NCBI GenBank assembly: GCA_002704225.1
Contig: PAFU01000057.1
Span: 8,159-47,226 of the forward strand
Direction of reading: 5' to 3'
DNA from: Gammaproteobacteria bacterium
GTDB lineage: Bacteria > Pseudomonadota > Gammaproteobacteria > Pseudomonadales > Azotimanducaceae
Length of the DNA stretch: 39,068 nucleotides
Under the pieces are notes generated by a model. That model did not search any database, was not told the DNA's origin, and saw only the letters and a list, made by a program, of their open reading frames with translations. Position numbers and translations under genes: made by a program. Within the stretch, counting starts at the first letter, position 1. Each line of letters starts with the position of its first letter. This document shows positions 1 to 8,992 of the stretch, piece after piece.

Positions 1-437
1 GGCTGCCAACAGACAAACAGCAATCGACCCGTGGATTTCAGCGCGCCGTGTAAATTCTGAAAGGCTGCCACAGGGTCACTGAAAAACATGACGCCAAAGC
101 GCGAAAAAACCAGATCGAAAGCGCCACCAAAATCCGTCGATGCTGCATCAGCCTGTCGATATTGAACCGAGGAATCGCGCTTGCGTGCGTGTTCCAGCAT
201 GGGGCCGGATACGTCCACACCCAACACGTCCGCTCCCAACCCTTGCAGAGCGATACTCGTATCACCACAACCGCAGCCGACATCCAGCACCCGCTCCCCC
301 GACTGCACGTCGGCTGCTTGCAAGCCTGCCGCCGACAATGGCTCTAGCAAGGCATCCAGACGCTCTTGCAGTTCGACCCATGTCGGCCCAGCGCGCTTAT
401 CCCAATAATCGATCTGTTCTTGGTTGGTCGTGTTCAT
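1..437 (-). CDS. Class I SAM-dependent methyltransferase (3' end cut off by window)
   Basis: The open frame runs from an ATG at 437 to the window edge without a stop, giving about 145 residues. It reads as a UbiE-like class I methyltransferase, which transfers the methyl group of S-adenosylmethionine to an unidentified acceptor in the cytoplasm. The SAM-binding glycine loop (motif I, VLDVGCGCGDTS) lies at about residues 50-61. The acidic residue of motif II (GVDVSGPM) and a motif IV-like FDLVFSRFGVMFF stretch follow. The start is preceded by a purine-rich GGGAGAGGAG. It lies 28 bases downstream of the roxA stop on the same strand, so it is probably the third gene of that operon. The missing C-terminal half, which would set acceptor specificity, prevents a finer call. 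Confidence 0.88.
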   Translation of the reverse strand, partial: MNTTNQEQIDYWDKRAGPTWVELQERLDALLEPLSAAGLQAADVQSGERVLDVGCGCGDTSIALQGLGADVLGVDVSGPMLEHARKRDSSVQYRQADAASTDFGGAFDLVFSRFGVMFFSDPVAAFQNLHGALKSTGRLLFVCWQ

Positions 438-465
438 CTCCTCTCCCTAGGTTTTTCACCGTCCC

Positions 466-1398
466 CTAACGCGGCTCAAACGATTCGTCTACCGAGTCGC
501 CATTGAAGTAGCGACGCCCGCGTATAATGGCGTGCCGCTCCTCTTCGGTCATCTCTTCCAACTCCGGATACTTGGTCGCAGTCATGAAGCGCGCAAACCA
601 ATCAGAAATCAGATCGTCGTCGTTAATCGCCTGCCACAGCTGTTGTTTCGCCTGATCAATGAAGGCCTGATGAATATTCGACGACGCCATCGCCGGAGTC
701 AGGGCTGGATCGCGGTAGTGCACGTCATAGCCCTGAGTCATCAGCTCCACCGAGAGATCGCCCAACATGTCCGCAATACTGGGCGACCGAAAGCCGATGG
801 AAAAGGTCAGACACTCGGTTTCCGCAACACCCCAATGCGCCACCCCGGGCGGCAAGTAGAGCATGTCGCCCGGCTCAAGCACCCACTCTTCTTCTGCTTC
901 AAATTCTTTCAAGATACGCAGAGGACTGTCGTCACGCATCGGTGTCTCGCTGGAGCATGCTGCGCCAATCTGCCACCGCCTCTGGCCTTCGACTTGGAGC
1001 AAAAACACGTCGTACTGGTCGAAATGGGGGCCGACACTGCCTCCCGGACAGGCGAAGCTGACCATGACATCGTCCAGGCGCCAAGGCGGCAGAAAAGCGA
1101 ACTGCGAGAGCAACGCCTGCACCTCGGGTACCCAGAGATCGACCCCCTGAACCAGCAACGTCCAGTCCTCTTCGGGCAAGCCGAGAAAGTCTTCCTCAGT
1201 GAACGGACCGTGTTTGAGCGTCCAGTCCCCGCCCTGCGATTCTACGAGGCGAGATTCTACCTCGGACTCCAGCGCCAAGCCCGCCAACTCATCCCCACTG
1301 ATAGGCGATCGGTAGTTTGCTAGAGCATGGCGGATCAACAGCGGTTTTTGTTGCCAATAACGCTGTAAAAAAGCGTCGGCAGAGAGATCTCCTAACAT
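466..1398 (-). CDS. roxA: Ribosomal protein uL16 arginine hydroxylase (RoxA/YcfD-type JmjC oxygenase)
   Basis: This is a cupin/JmjC-fold Fe(II)/2-oxoglutarate oxygenase of the RoxA (YcfD) family, which hydroxylates an arginine of ribosomal protein uL16 (L16). The iron-binding HxD is seen in GPHFDQYDVF; the histidine and aspartate are residues 125 and 127 counted from the ATG at 1398. The second histidine is in PPGVAHWG at about residue 188. A C-terminal winged-helix-like region follows, and the length of about 310 residues matches the family. An in-frame GTG at 1401 sits directly before the ATG. The ATG is preferred because it overlaps the upstream stop as TGATG, which suggests translational coupling to the glycosidase-like gene before it. 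That coupling is unusual, because RoxA is a cytoplasmic translation enzyme and its partner is exported. Confidence 0.92.
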   Translation of the reverse strand: MLGDLSADAFLQRYWQQKPLLIRHALANYRSPISGDELAGLALESEVESRLVESQGGDWTLKHGPFTEEDFLGLPEEDWTLLVQGVDLWVPEVQALLSQFAFLPPWRLDDVMVSFACPGGSVGPHFDQYDVFLLQVEGQRRWQIGAACSSETPMRDDSPLRILKEFEAEEEWVLEPGDMLYLPPGVAHWGVAETECLTFSIGFRSPSIADMLGDLSVELMTQGYDVHYRDPALTPAMASSNIHQAFIDQAKQQLWQAINDDDLISDWFARFMTATKYPELEEMTEEERHAIIRGRRYFNGDSVDESFEPR

Positions 1399-3710
1399 CA
1401 CGAATCTGACTCCAATACGTTACGTCGAGCGGCTTGCTCCGCTCGTGAGGTGTGCAGTGTGCCAGAGGTTGAGGGCTCAATGCCCTGCAGGCGCAAATAC
1501 GCCAGCAAGGGTTGGGAGTGGGCATGCAAATTACCCACAGGGAAATCCTGCATGGCAAAACGAGCGGTGGCCCAAGTCTGTCCGGGACGGGAGGCTTCAG
1601 GCGCGTTCCACGCGTCCGGCCCAGACAGAGTGCCCTCCCACCCGGCTGGGTAGTGCTGAACATGGTTTGCCAACAACATCCGCTGCCACTCATCCTTTGC
1701 CAATTTGGGTCGATAACGAGCCGCTGCCCATACGAGGGTCATATTGATGGAGTACCAGATACCACCCTGAGTGCCCTCTCCCGGCCGATCCATGTGCGGG
1801 TTGTTCGCGGGATCGATAGGCCACAGTACGCGTGCACCGAGGGGGCTGTTCTTGCGATGGTGTTGATCGATGAAATCCAACACCTGCTCGGCTTGGTCCT
1901 GGGATGCTGCACCGCATAAGATGGCCCACGGCTGCACTTCCAACCAACAGTCGTTACGACCAATGGGAGCACCCTCAGGTGTGTAGGCGCGATCGAACCA
2001 GCGCCCGTTCCACGCCGCCGCTACCCGAACACGGTAGTTATCCGACAGGTCCCGCGCCCGCTGGGCAGCCGAACGCTCCCCCAGGCGCTCAAGCATGGGT
2101 GCAAACACACCCAAGACCCAACTGGTCATGGCGGAATTGAGAACAGAACTGCCGCCCCGACTCATTGCGTCACGATCAACCCCACTTTGCTCCAACACCA
2201 TGTCATTCCAATCTGCATTTCCCATGCGTACATGACCCAAGGCACCCTGACCAATACCGTCTTGAAAATAGCGGAATTGAACCAGCAAATGATCCAGCAG
2301 ACTGACCGGCTCGGCAGTGTAGATCGGGTGATAGGCCAGCGAGACGGCGAAAGCGCGTTCGTCGCCGGTGGCCGCAAGGTATTCCGCAGCCAGCCAAAAG
2401 GCCCAGAGATTTTGATCCGACGGCTGCAGCAGGCGGGTCATTGGCGTTTTATCGCCATTCAATGCGTAGGGCAAATTGCCGTCTGGCGATGCCCAGGCAC
2501 AGGTATTGCGAAGCACAGATAGGGCCAGGTCAGGATCGGTGTGTACCAAGGGCAAGGCGTGCTGCAGTTGGTCTCGCGCGGCGGCATTTGCGCCCAAAAT
2601 AAAGCCGTAAACCGAGCCCTGATTTAAGGTATGACCGCCAAGGACATGATCCTGATTTGCCGCGCCGACCAAAACGCCTTGGTGCCACAGCAATTCACGG
2701 CGTTGCTCAGCCAAATCCGCCTTAGCCCACTGGGACCAACCGTCCACCAACAGTGAACGATGCCGCTGCTGGCTGAGCAACCATTCTTTCTGAGGATTGC
2801 TCACCCACCCATCCTTCGCCGCGGGCAGACAACCGAAGCGAAACCAGAGATCCTGCTGCTCACCCGGCTGCAGTTCAAGTTGGCTGTTGGCCATCAGTGT
2901 CGGCCATGATGCGTCGGTTTCGAAAGTGCACTGAGCATTCGTCTGCCCAAGCATCTCGATCGAAAGGGTGCGCGGTTCACCGATCAGCCCAGATCCCTCG
3001 GAAAAAACTTCCATTGCTGACAGACGTCTCTGCTGCGGATCGTGTTCGATAGCGTAGGACACCAAGCCGGCTGCAGTGTCACGACTTTGGGCGCTCTGCC
3101 ATGTCTGCAGGAAGCGCGGCTCCAAGGGCCAACGCTCGGACACGCGCAACGACTGTGACTGTGCACCCGCCGCCGCGGTAACCCGCAGCCGAATCGCCAC
3201 CCACGGGTGAAGACCTTCGGGCACGAATACCGCGCGCTCTACGTTGATTCCATGAGCTTGATGGCGACGGTTTACCTGCTGCATACCAAAGGTTTGAGTA
3301 CGAAATTCGAGGGCACCCCATTGCCGCCAAGCATTCGCCCCTTCCCGGCTATGGATCGCCAAATGCGGGTCTTCGTCGACGGGCCTCGCATACCTTAGCC
3401 AGCGCATGCCTTGGCTTTCATCAAACAGACCCAGCCCGCCATCGGTTGCGGCGAACACCTGAATCCTACGGTTGCCGAAAACATGCCAATTGCGCTGTCT
3501 GGCTAAGCCACCGGTCGGAGCATAAACGAATTCCGGTAGAGGCAAGGCCCGCTCATCAATCAGCGTTGTCGCGTCGAAATCGCGCCACGCGCCATAGGTT
3601 TCTGAGCCGACTTTCTCAGGAGGCCCCGCTAACGACACTGCGGCGGCACCCATGGCCGATGAGGCAACACTCAAGGAAGTGGTGGCTTGAATAAACGTTC
3701 GTCGTCGCAC
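1398..3710 (-). CDS. Exported glycoside hydrolase/phosphorylase-like (alpha/alpha)6-barrel protein (GH94-like)
   Basis: The protein has 770 residues and a GTG start with GGAG five bases upstream. The N-terminus (MRRRTFIQ, a short hydrophobic stretch, then SLAG) resembles a twin-arginine signal, so it is probably periplasmic. An N-terminal beta-sandwich-like half precedes an alpha-barrel half. GNADWNDM, near residue 500, corresponds to the segment carrying the catalytic acid aspartate in GH94 cellobiose/chitobiose phosphorylases. Other barrel signatures are NLPYALNGDKTPM, SDQNLWAFWLAAEYL and WLEVQPWAILCG. Known GH94 phosphorylases are cytoplasmic, so an exported member may act as a hydrolase on a beta-linked glycan or glycoside. 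The family assignment is from recognisable motifs only; GH116- or GH36-like relatives are possible. It leads a minus-strand operon with roxA and the methyltransferase, and diverges from the alcohol dehydrogenase gene. Confidence 0.8.
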   Translation of the reverse strand: MRRRTFIQATTSLSVASSAMGAAAVSLAGPPEKVGSETYGAWRDFDATTLIDERALPLPEFVYAPTGGLARQRNWHVFGNRRIQVFAATDGGLGLFDESQGMRWLRYARPVDEDPHLAIHSREGANAWRQWGALEFRTQTFGMQQVNRRHQAHGINVERAVFVPEGLHPWVAIRLRVTAAAGAQSQSLRVSERWPLEPRFLQTWQSAQSRDTAAGLVSYAIEHDPQQRRLSAMEVFSEGSGLIGEPRTLSIEMLGQTNAQCTFETDASWPTLMANSQLELQPGEQQDLWFRFGCLPAAKDGWVSNPQKEWLLSQQRHRSLLVDGWSQWAKADLAEQRRELLWHQGVLVGAANQDHVLGGHTLNQGSVYGFILGANAAARDQLQHALPLVHTDPDLALSVLRNTCAWASPDGNLPYALNGDKTPMTRLLQPSDQNLWAFWLAAEYLAATGDERAFAVSLAYHPIYTAEPVSLLDHLLVQFRYFQDGIGQGALGHVRMGNADWNDMVLEQSGVDRDAMSRGGSSVLNSAMTSWVLGVFAPMLERLGERSAAQRARDLSDNYRVRVAAAWNGRWFDRAYTPEGAPIGRNDCWLEVQPWAILCGAASQDQAEQVLDFIDQHHRKNSPLGARVLWPIDPANNPHMDRPGEGTQGGIWYSINMTLVWAAARYRPKLAKDEWQRMLLANHVQHYPAGWEGTLSGPDAWNAPEASRPGQTWATARFAMQDFPVGNLHAHSQPLLAYLRLQGIEPSTSGTLHTSRAEQAARRNVLESDS

Positions 3711-3822
3711 AAATACTCCAAGAAACTAACTGAAAGTTGATGTGGTATGTCGGCCGATCTGGTCGTACTCTAACTCTATCCTTGGGAGGGGATATAAGAA
3801 AAACACAAAGCCAGAGGGGAAA

Positions 3823-6012
3823 ATGATGAACCTGATCACCATGGGGCGACGCGGGGCTCTAATACTCGCCACTGCACTTCTCGGTGCAGCGTGCTCACCT
3901 GCGAGCGACACGAACGAAAGTTCAACCACCCAAACAAACCAAGCCCTGCCTGCCGGCAACATCGATGACGCGCGCATCAACAATGCGGCCAGCGAACCCG
4001 GCAATTGGTTGGCGCACGGTTTGGACTACCGAGAACAGCGGTTCTCGCCACTAACCCAGATCAACCGCGATACGGTAGCCAAACTCGGGCTAGCGTACGA
4101 ATTGGATGTGGGCAGTAACGATGCACTGGAGGCAACACCCATCGTGGTGGACAACACGCTGTTCTTCACCTCCACCTATTCCATCGTACACGCAGTGGAT
4201 GCCGTCAGCGGTGAGGAGCTTTGGCGCTACGATCCACAAGTGCCCAAAGAATTTCTGCGTAAAGCCTGCTGCGGCCCAATTAACCGAGGTGTTTCGGTTT
4301 ATCAGGGCAACGTTTACGTAGCGACCTTGGATGGACGCTTGGTTGCGGTGAAAGCCAGCAACGGTGAGAAGGTCTGGGAAGTCGACACGGTCATCGACCG
4401 GGACCGCTTCTACTCCATCACCGGCGCACCCAAGACTGCCAAGGGCAAGGTCTTCATCGGTAACGGTGGCGCTGAGTTCGGCGTTCGCGGCTACGTAACC
4501 GCCTATGACGCGGCCACTGGCGAACAAATCTGGCGCTTCTACACGGTACCAGGCGATCCATCCCTGCCCTTTGAGCATCCGGAAATGGAGTTGGCTGCGA
4601 CCACTTGGAAAGGCGGTGCTTGGTGGGAAGTTGGCGGTGGCGGCACGGTTTGGAACTCCATCGTTTATGATCCTGAATTCGATCAGGTGTACCTTGGCGT
4701 TGGTAACGGCGCACCGTGGACTCGAGTGATTCGCTCACCCGGCGGCGGCGATAATCTGTTCCTTTCCAGTATCGTCGCAGTCGATGCCGATACCGGCAGC
4801 ATGAACTGGTACTACCAAACCACCCCCGGCGACAACTGGGACTATACCGCCGTGCAGGATATGACTCTGGCGGATATGACCGTCGATGGAGAAGAGCGAA
4901 AGGTACTGTTACAGGCTCCGAAAAACGGTTTCTTCTACGTACTGGATCGTGAAGACGGCGAACTGTTACGGGCGCATCCCTACGTCAAAACAACGTGGGC
5001 AACCCATGTCGATATGGAAACCGGCCGACCCGTCGAAAACCCGGAAACCGACTACACCGAAGAAGCCAAGTGGGTACTTCCCGGACCACTGGGTGGCCAC
5101 GACTGGCAGGCCATGTCCTTCGACGAATCCAAGGGCATCATGTATCTGCCCGCTCAAGATTTTCCGTTCATTTATTCACTGAATAAGGAATTCAAGGAGA
5201 CCGGGTACTTCAAGCGCAATCCAGGCACCACGAATTTGGGACTGGACATGGAAAACAGCTCAATCCTAGCTGCCGAGATGGAGGACTCTGCGCCTGTCGC
5301 CAAGGGTTATCTGAAGGCATTTGACCCCATCAGTGGCGAGGAACTTTGGTCCGTCGACCATGTGCACTATTGGAATAGCGGTGTGCTCGCTTCCGCTGGG
5401 GGGCTGGTTTTTCAGGGTGATGGCCTTGGCTATCTGAGCGCTTACGACGCCGACACCGGTGAGAAGCTCTGGACCTACAACACCTACATTTCCATGTTGG
5501 CACCACCCGTCAGCTACGCCATTGACGGCACACAGTACGTAGCGATCTTGGCCGGCACAGGCGGCGTTGAGAACTTTGTGGGCACTACCAACGAAACCGC
5601 AGCGCTGAAATACGGTAATTTTGGCAAGCTATTGGTATTCAAGCTGGGCGGTGATGCGGTGCTCAAAGAACCCCGCATACGCGATCGCACGATCCCAGAA
5701 CAGCCCTTGCTGACCGCATCGGCAGACCAGTTACTGCGCGGCGAACAGCAGTACAACGTGGTGTGCGGCGGCTGTCACGGCGGCAATGTACGTGCAGCGG
5801 GCATCATTCCCGACCTGCGTATGATGGGTGATGGTAAGCATGCGATTTTCAAAGAAATCGTCATCGATGGCGTACTGTCCGCAGGTGGTATGGCTAGCTT
5901 CGCGGATGTTGTAACGCCAGAGGATGCAGAAAACATTCGTCAGTACATCATCTCTCGCGCCAACATCGATCGCGAGGCAGCGCAGCAAGTCAGTTCTTCA
6001 GCCGGGGGGTAA
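3823..6012 (+). CDS. PQQ-dependent quinohemoprotein alcohol dehydrogenase (putative lipoprotein)
   Basis: This periplasmic alcohol dehydrogenase is built as an eight-bladed PQQ propeller followed by a cytochrome c domain (type II quinohemoprotein architecture). It oxidises a primary or secondary alcohol and passes electrons from PQQ to its own heme. Visible features, counted from the ATG at 3823 (729 residues), are: the vicinal disulfide CC in ACCGPINRG at 149; GVGNGAPW; the catalytic aspartate at 340 in NWDYT; and the heme site CGGCH at 648-652. Threonine two residues after the catalytic aspartate, where lanthanide enzymes have Asp, suggests a calcium enzyme. The N-terminus ends in LLGAAC, an acceptable lipobox with Ser at +2, so it may be an outer-membrane lipoprotein. 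The start is set by AGAGGGGA just upstream; an earlier in-frame ATG at 3742 lacks this. PQQ synthesis genes are not in the window. Confidence 0.94.
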   Translation: MMNLITMGRRGALILATALLGAACSPASDTNESSTTQTNQALPAGNIDDARINNAASEPGNWLAHGLDYREQRFSPLTQINRDTVAKLGLAYELDVGSNDALEATPIVVDNTLFFTSTYSIVHAVDAVSGEELWRYDPQVPKEFLRKACCGPINRGVSVYQGNVYVATLDGRLVAVKASNGEKVWEVDTVIDRDRFYSITGAPKTAKGKVFIGNGGAEFGVRGYVTAYDAATGEQIWRFYTVPGDPSLPFEHPEMELAATTWKGGAWWEVGGGGTVWNSIVYDPEFDQVYLGVGNGAPWTRVIRSPGGGDNLFLSSIVAVDADTGSMNWYYQTTPGDNWDYTAVQDMTLADMTVDGEERKVLLQAPKNGFFYVLDREDGELLRAHPYVKTTWATHVDMETGRPVENPETDYTEEAKWVLPGPLGGHDWQAMSFDESKGIMYLPAQDFPFIYSLNKEFKETGYFKRNPGTTNLGLDMENSSILAAEMEDSAPVAKGYLKAFDPISGEELWSVDHVHYWNSGVLASAGGLVFQGDGLGYLSAYDADTGEKLWTYNTYISMLAPPVSYAIDGTQYVAILAGTGGVENFVGTTNETAALKYGNFGKLLVFKLGGDAVLKEPRIRDRTIPEQPLLTASADQLLRGEQQYNVVCGGCHGGNVRAAGIIPDLRMMGDGKHAIFKEIVIDGVLSAGGMASFADVVTPEDAENIRQYIISRANIDREAAQQVSSSAGG

Positions 6013-6040
6013 ACTCGGTTGTCCAGCCAACGGGCAACCA

Positions 6041-6068
6041 AAACGGCGGACCTCGGTTCGCCGTTTTT
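6041..6068 (+). terminator. Rho-independent terminator after the PQQ alcohol dehydrogenase
   Basis: An 8-bp perfect stem (AAACGGCG at 6041-6048 with CGCCGTTT at 6059-6066) encloses a 10-base loop and runs into five T residues. It starts 28 bases after the alcohol dehydrogenase stop. The A-rich left flank means it could also stop transcription from the convergent MFS gene on the other strand. Confidence 0.85.
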
Positions 6069-6070
6069 CG

Positions 6071-7303
6071 TTACACAGCCCCTTCGACCAACCCACGTGA
6101 TGGTCTGCGAATACGCAGCGCGAACAGAATCAAAATGGCGAGATTAATAAAGCCTACGATCATGGCACCGATAAACGCCGCGTCGTAATTACCCGTCAGA
6201 TCGAAAAGATACCCCCCCATAAATCCACCGGCTCCCATGCCGAACCAGCCGAAAAACGAGGTAATGCTCATTGCACGAGCAGCGACTTTGGCCGAAACCA
6301 TCATTCGGGTGCACACTAAGATTGCCGACATGACGCCGGAATAGGTGAAGCCAAAAACGACGGCAACAAAGTATATCGCCGCTGTCGAATCCAAAAAGGG
6401 AAACCAAAATACAGACAACGTTTGGCCCGCTGACATGACCATGTAACTGGGCAACGCACCGATTAGGTCCCCCAACCGACCACCCAGAATCCGCCCCAGC
6501 GCACCGCTAAACATCAGCACCATCAGTACGGTAGTCGCCTGATCCAAGGAAAATCCCGAATCCGTCAGCAGTGGCACAAGATGCACGATGGGCACCGACA
6601 TACAGGTGCAGCAAAATATAATCGCGACGCTGATCCACACAATGACTTCGCGTTCCGACAACGGAAACGTCCGTACTTCGTCTACCATCTGCAGCCGCGC
6701 CTGCTCACGACTCGGAGATTCACGAATCAACAACGCAACCGGCAATGCTAGGGCTAAATAGCATGCCGCACTGAACATGTAGGTGGTCTGCCAGCCATAT
6801 TGTTCCAGACTCAAGGCACACAGATACGGAACCACGGCCTGACCAACCGCACCACCCGACGCCGTAATACCCAAGGCAAGGCCCGGTTTATGGGTAAACC
6901 AAAAACCGACGTTAGCGAACAGAGGGGAGGTCACCATGGCATTGCCAAAAGCGCCGAACAAAAAATACAGACCGTAAAACTGCAAAATCGACGCTTGTTG
7001 GCTTAGCGCGAACAGACTGCCTGACATGGCGAAAGCCGCAATCAGACCGAACCAGCGAGTACCAAACCTGTCCGCTATGTATCCCCACAAAACACCGAAA
7101 ACCGCAGAAGAGAAGGAGATAACCGTATAACCAAAGGATGTTTGGCCGCGACTCCAACCAAACTCCGTTACCAAGGGTTTCAAAAATACGGATATGGAAC
7201 CCAGAGCGCCAAAGGCCAGTGCGCTGAGTAGGAAAACGACAAAAACCATCACCCAGCCGTAGGCCGGGTCCCGTGGTTGTTCAATGGGGTTCGTGTCAGA
7301 CAT
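6071..7303 (-). CDS. MFS transporter, monocarboxylate/oxalate-formate-like
   Basis: This 410-residue inner-membrane protein has about twelve hydrophobic segments in two halves joined by a charged loop (SPSREQARLQMVDEVRTFP, around residues 195-213). The first helix is followed by FLKPLVTEFGWSRGQ, typical of the OFA/monocarboxylate-porter branch of the major facilitator superfamily. An RFG segment (YIADRFGTRWFG) after the second helix is a motif A relative. It probably moves a small organic acid by proton symport or antiport, but the substrate cannot be read from sequence. The ribosome-binding site is weak. It stands alone between the terminator and yaiL, and a catabolic substrate shared with the surrounding oxidation genes is plausible but unproven. 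Confidence 0.9.
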   Translation of the reverse strand: MSDTNPIEQPRDPAYGWVMVFVVFLLSALAFGALGSISVFLKPLVTEFGWSRGQTSFGYTVISFSSAVFGVLWGYIADRFGTRWFGLIAAFAMSGSLFALSQQASILQFYGLYFLFGAFGNAMVTSPLFANVGFWFTHKPGLALGITASGGAVGQAVVPYLCALSLEQYGWQTTYMFSAACYLALALPVALLIRESPSREQARLQMVDEVRTFPLSEREVIVWISVAIIFCCTCMSVPIVHLVPLLTDSGFSLDQATTVLMVLMFSGALGRILGGRLGDLIGALPSYMVMSAGQTLSVFWFPFLDSTAAIYFVAVVFGFTYSGVMSAILVCTRMMVSAKVAARAMSITSFFGWFGMGAGGFMGGYLFDLTGNYDAAFIGAMIVGFINLAILILFALRIRRPSRGLVEGAV

Positions 7304-7362
7304 GAGTCATCTTAGCACCCGCGTCCATGCGGCCGGAGCATTGAAGAATCTGCCATGAACTG

Positions 7363-7968
7363 CTACCAGTCTAGGTCGTCTGGCACCTCGAACTTAGCGT
7401 AGAACTCGTCATCGGAGCCCGGCTCCGGCGACTTGGCCTCCGCAGCATGCGCGACGATGATGCGCTTGGGATCACGTTGTTCAATCTGCTTGGCCACTTT
7501 CTCATCCACAAAGTGATACAGGCCGTTGTTGTTCACCACCACCAAACGACCATTGCTCAGCGCATCTAGCTGAACCTTGGTGACAAAGATTTTCTTGATC
7601 TTTTTGCCGTGTACAAAGTTGTACGGCACCGCATCATCATCAGCCACCTTGGTGCGCTGATCGTTCTGTAGGATCAGCTGCTTTACTTGAGCCTGCAGCG
7701 CCTTGGCCCGACTTTTTTCGTTGCGCTGCTGGGCAAGCGCTTTATCACGGGCGGCTTTTTCGGCCCGCTGCTTGGCAGCCTTCGCTTTAACTTTGTCGGT
7801 TTCGGACGGTAAAGCCGGGTTCTTACCCTTACCCGCCTTCTTGCTCTGAGCCTTGCCTTGATGTCGCTCCGCCGTAGCCTCTGCACGCTTTGAACGCTCA
7901 GCTTTTTTCGCCTGCGCGGTCGTGGCGAGGCCCGCTTTCACCAATTGATCTCTTAAACTTTCGGACAC
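7363..7968 (-). CDS. yaiL: DUF2058 family protein (YaiL-like)
   Basis: This 201-residue cytoplasmic protein has the two parts typical of DUF2058. Residues 1-100 are very rich in Lys, Ala, Glu and Arg and should form a long charged helix or coiled coil. The C-terminal domain contains the family's conserved YNFVHGKKIKKIFVT and KRIIVAHA segments. YaiL-type proteins are widespread in Gammaproteobacteria and have been called nucleoprotein or polynucleotide-associated, but their function is not settled. The start codon is GTG and no strong ribosome-binding site is visible. It looks like core-genome content beside more variable catabolic genes, with 59 bases to the MFS gene downstream. Confidence 0.9.
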   Translation of the reverse strand: MSESLRDQLVKAGLATTAQAKKAERSKRAEATAERHQGKAQSKKAGKGKNPALPSETDKVKAKAAKQRAEKAARDKALAQQRNEKSRAKALQAQVKQLILQNDQRTKVADDDAVPYNFVHGKKIKKIFVTKVQLDALSNGRLVVVNNNGLYHFVDEKVAKQIEQRDPKRIIVAHAAEAKSPEPGSDDEFYAKFEVPDDLDW

Positions 7969-8021
7969 CTTTGTCGCTTCTCCTGAATCGCTGTGATCAG
8001 TTTACCTAAACTCAGACCGAA

Positions 8022-8828
8022 CTATCGCCCCTGATAGACCGGCGGACGCTTTTCAATGAAGGCACGCATCCCCTCCTTGGCGTCCTCGGTGCGAGAGCAC
8101 AAGATCTGGTTCCGGTTTTCCACAGCAACCGCCGCCTCGAGACCCGGTGCATCTATCGCTACGTTCAGGCCCTCCTTGGTCAGGCGCAAGCCCATGGGAG
8201 AAGCTAGCAACATCTCATCCGCATAACGCCGGGCCGTCGCTAGCAGTTCGGATTCTGGCACCACCTCCGAGACGAGGTTCGTACTCAGACACCGCTCGGC
8301 GTGAATAAATTTTCCGGTGAGCATAAGTTCCGAAGCGATGGACGTACCGACCAAGCGAGGCAAAAAGTAACTGGTACCCATATCGCACGCAGACAATCCC
8401 AGCTTGATGAAAGCAGCGTTCATTTTCGCGGTCTCTGCTGCGATACGTACATCACTGGCCAAGGCAAAGGCGAAACCTCCGCCACAGGCGGGGCCTTGAA
8501 TCATGCTGATGATCGGCTGCGGGCAACGACGCATCTTGATATAGACCTCGGCCAAATAGCCTTGAAACCCCATGCCGGCACCAAAGGGTCTGGGCACCGA
8601 TGAATCCGTAGCAGCCTTAATATCCAAACCCGCACAAAATGCCTTTCCACGGCCACCCATCAGAACCACTCGCGTCTGATCGTTTTCCAGCAACTGATCA
8701 AAGTAGTGTCGCAATTCAGTGACCATTGGGGTGGTGATCGCGTTCAGTGCATCCGGCCTGTCAAGCCACAAGGTATCCACCGCACCATTGCGCTCGACAC
8801 TTATGGTTTCGTATTGATCTATTTGCAT
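8022..8828 (-). CDS. Enoyl-CoA hydratase/isomerase (crotonase) family protein with non-canonical active site
   Basis: This 268-residue crotonase-fold protein acts on acyl-CoA thioesters. The oxyanion-hole segments are present: AFCAGLDI (residues 64-70) and ACGGGFAFALASD (114-126). The two glutamates used by classical enoyl-CoA hydratases are replaced by Ala120 (after GGG) and Phe140. An aspartate at 149 (ACDMG) matches the position of the catalytic Asp of dienoyl-CoA isomerases. An isomerase, a C-C lyase or a subgroup-specific reaction is therefore more likely than simple hydration. The subgroup with the CDxG motif is common among actinobacterial EchA paralogues, to my recollection. GGAGAG lies six bases before the ATG. 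It stands upstream of yaiL on the same strand and diverges from the VOC gene. Confidence 0.9.
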   Translation of the reverse strand: MQIDQYETISVERNGAVDTLWLDRPDALNAITTPMVTELRHYFDQLLENDQTRVVLMGGRGKAFCAGLDIKAATDSSVPRPFGAGMGFQGYLAEVYIKMRRCPQPIISMIQGPACGGGFAFALASDVRIAAETAKMNAAFIKLGLSACDMGTSYFLPRLVGTSIASELMLTGKFIHAERCLSTNLVSEVVPESELLATARRYADEMLLASPMGLRLTKEGLNVAIDAPGLEAAVAVENRNQILCSRTEDAKEGMRAFIEKRPPVYQGR

Positions 8829-8992
8829 ACCATTCTCTCCAGTCGAAACCTAAAACTCTTCAGCAGAAGGCCAAAGCTTAGGCAGGGGCGCAGGCGAATA
8901 CCAGTGTCGAAGACGCCTGCGAACTGGTACCCAAGCAAGGGCATCTTTTGGTAGCGTTAGTCTGCGAAGGAAACGCATAACGGGGGATGGTT

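Noticed and set aside
532-1323. Long open frame on the plus strand opposite roxA
   Set aside because: It is antisense to a clear family member and its translation shows no recognisable domain or start signal.
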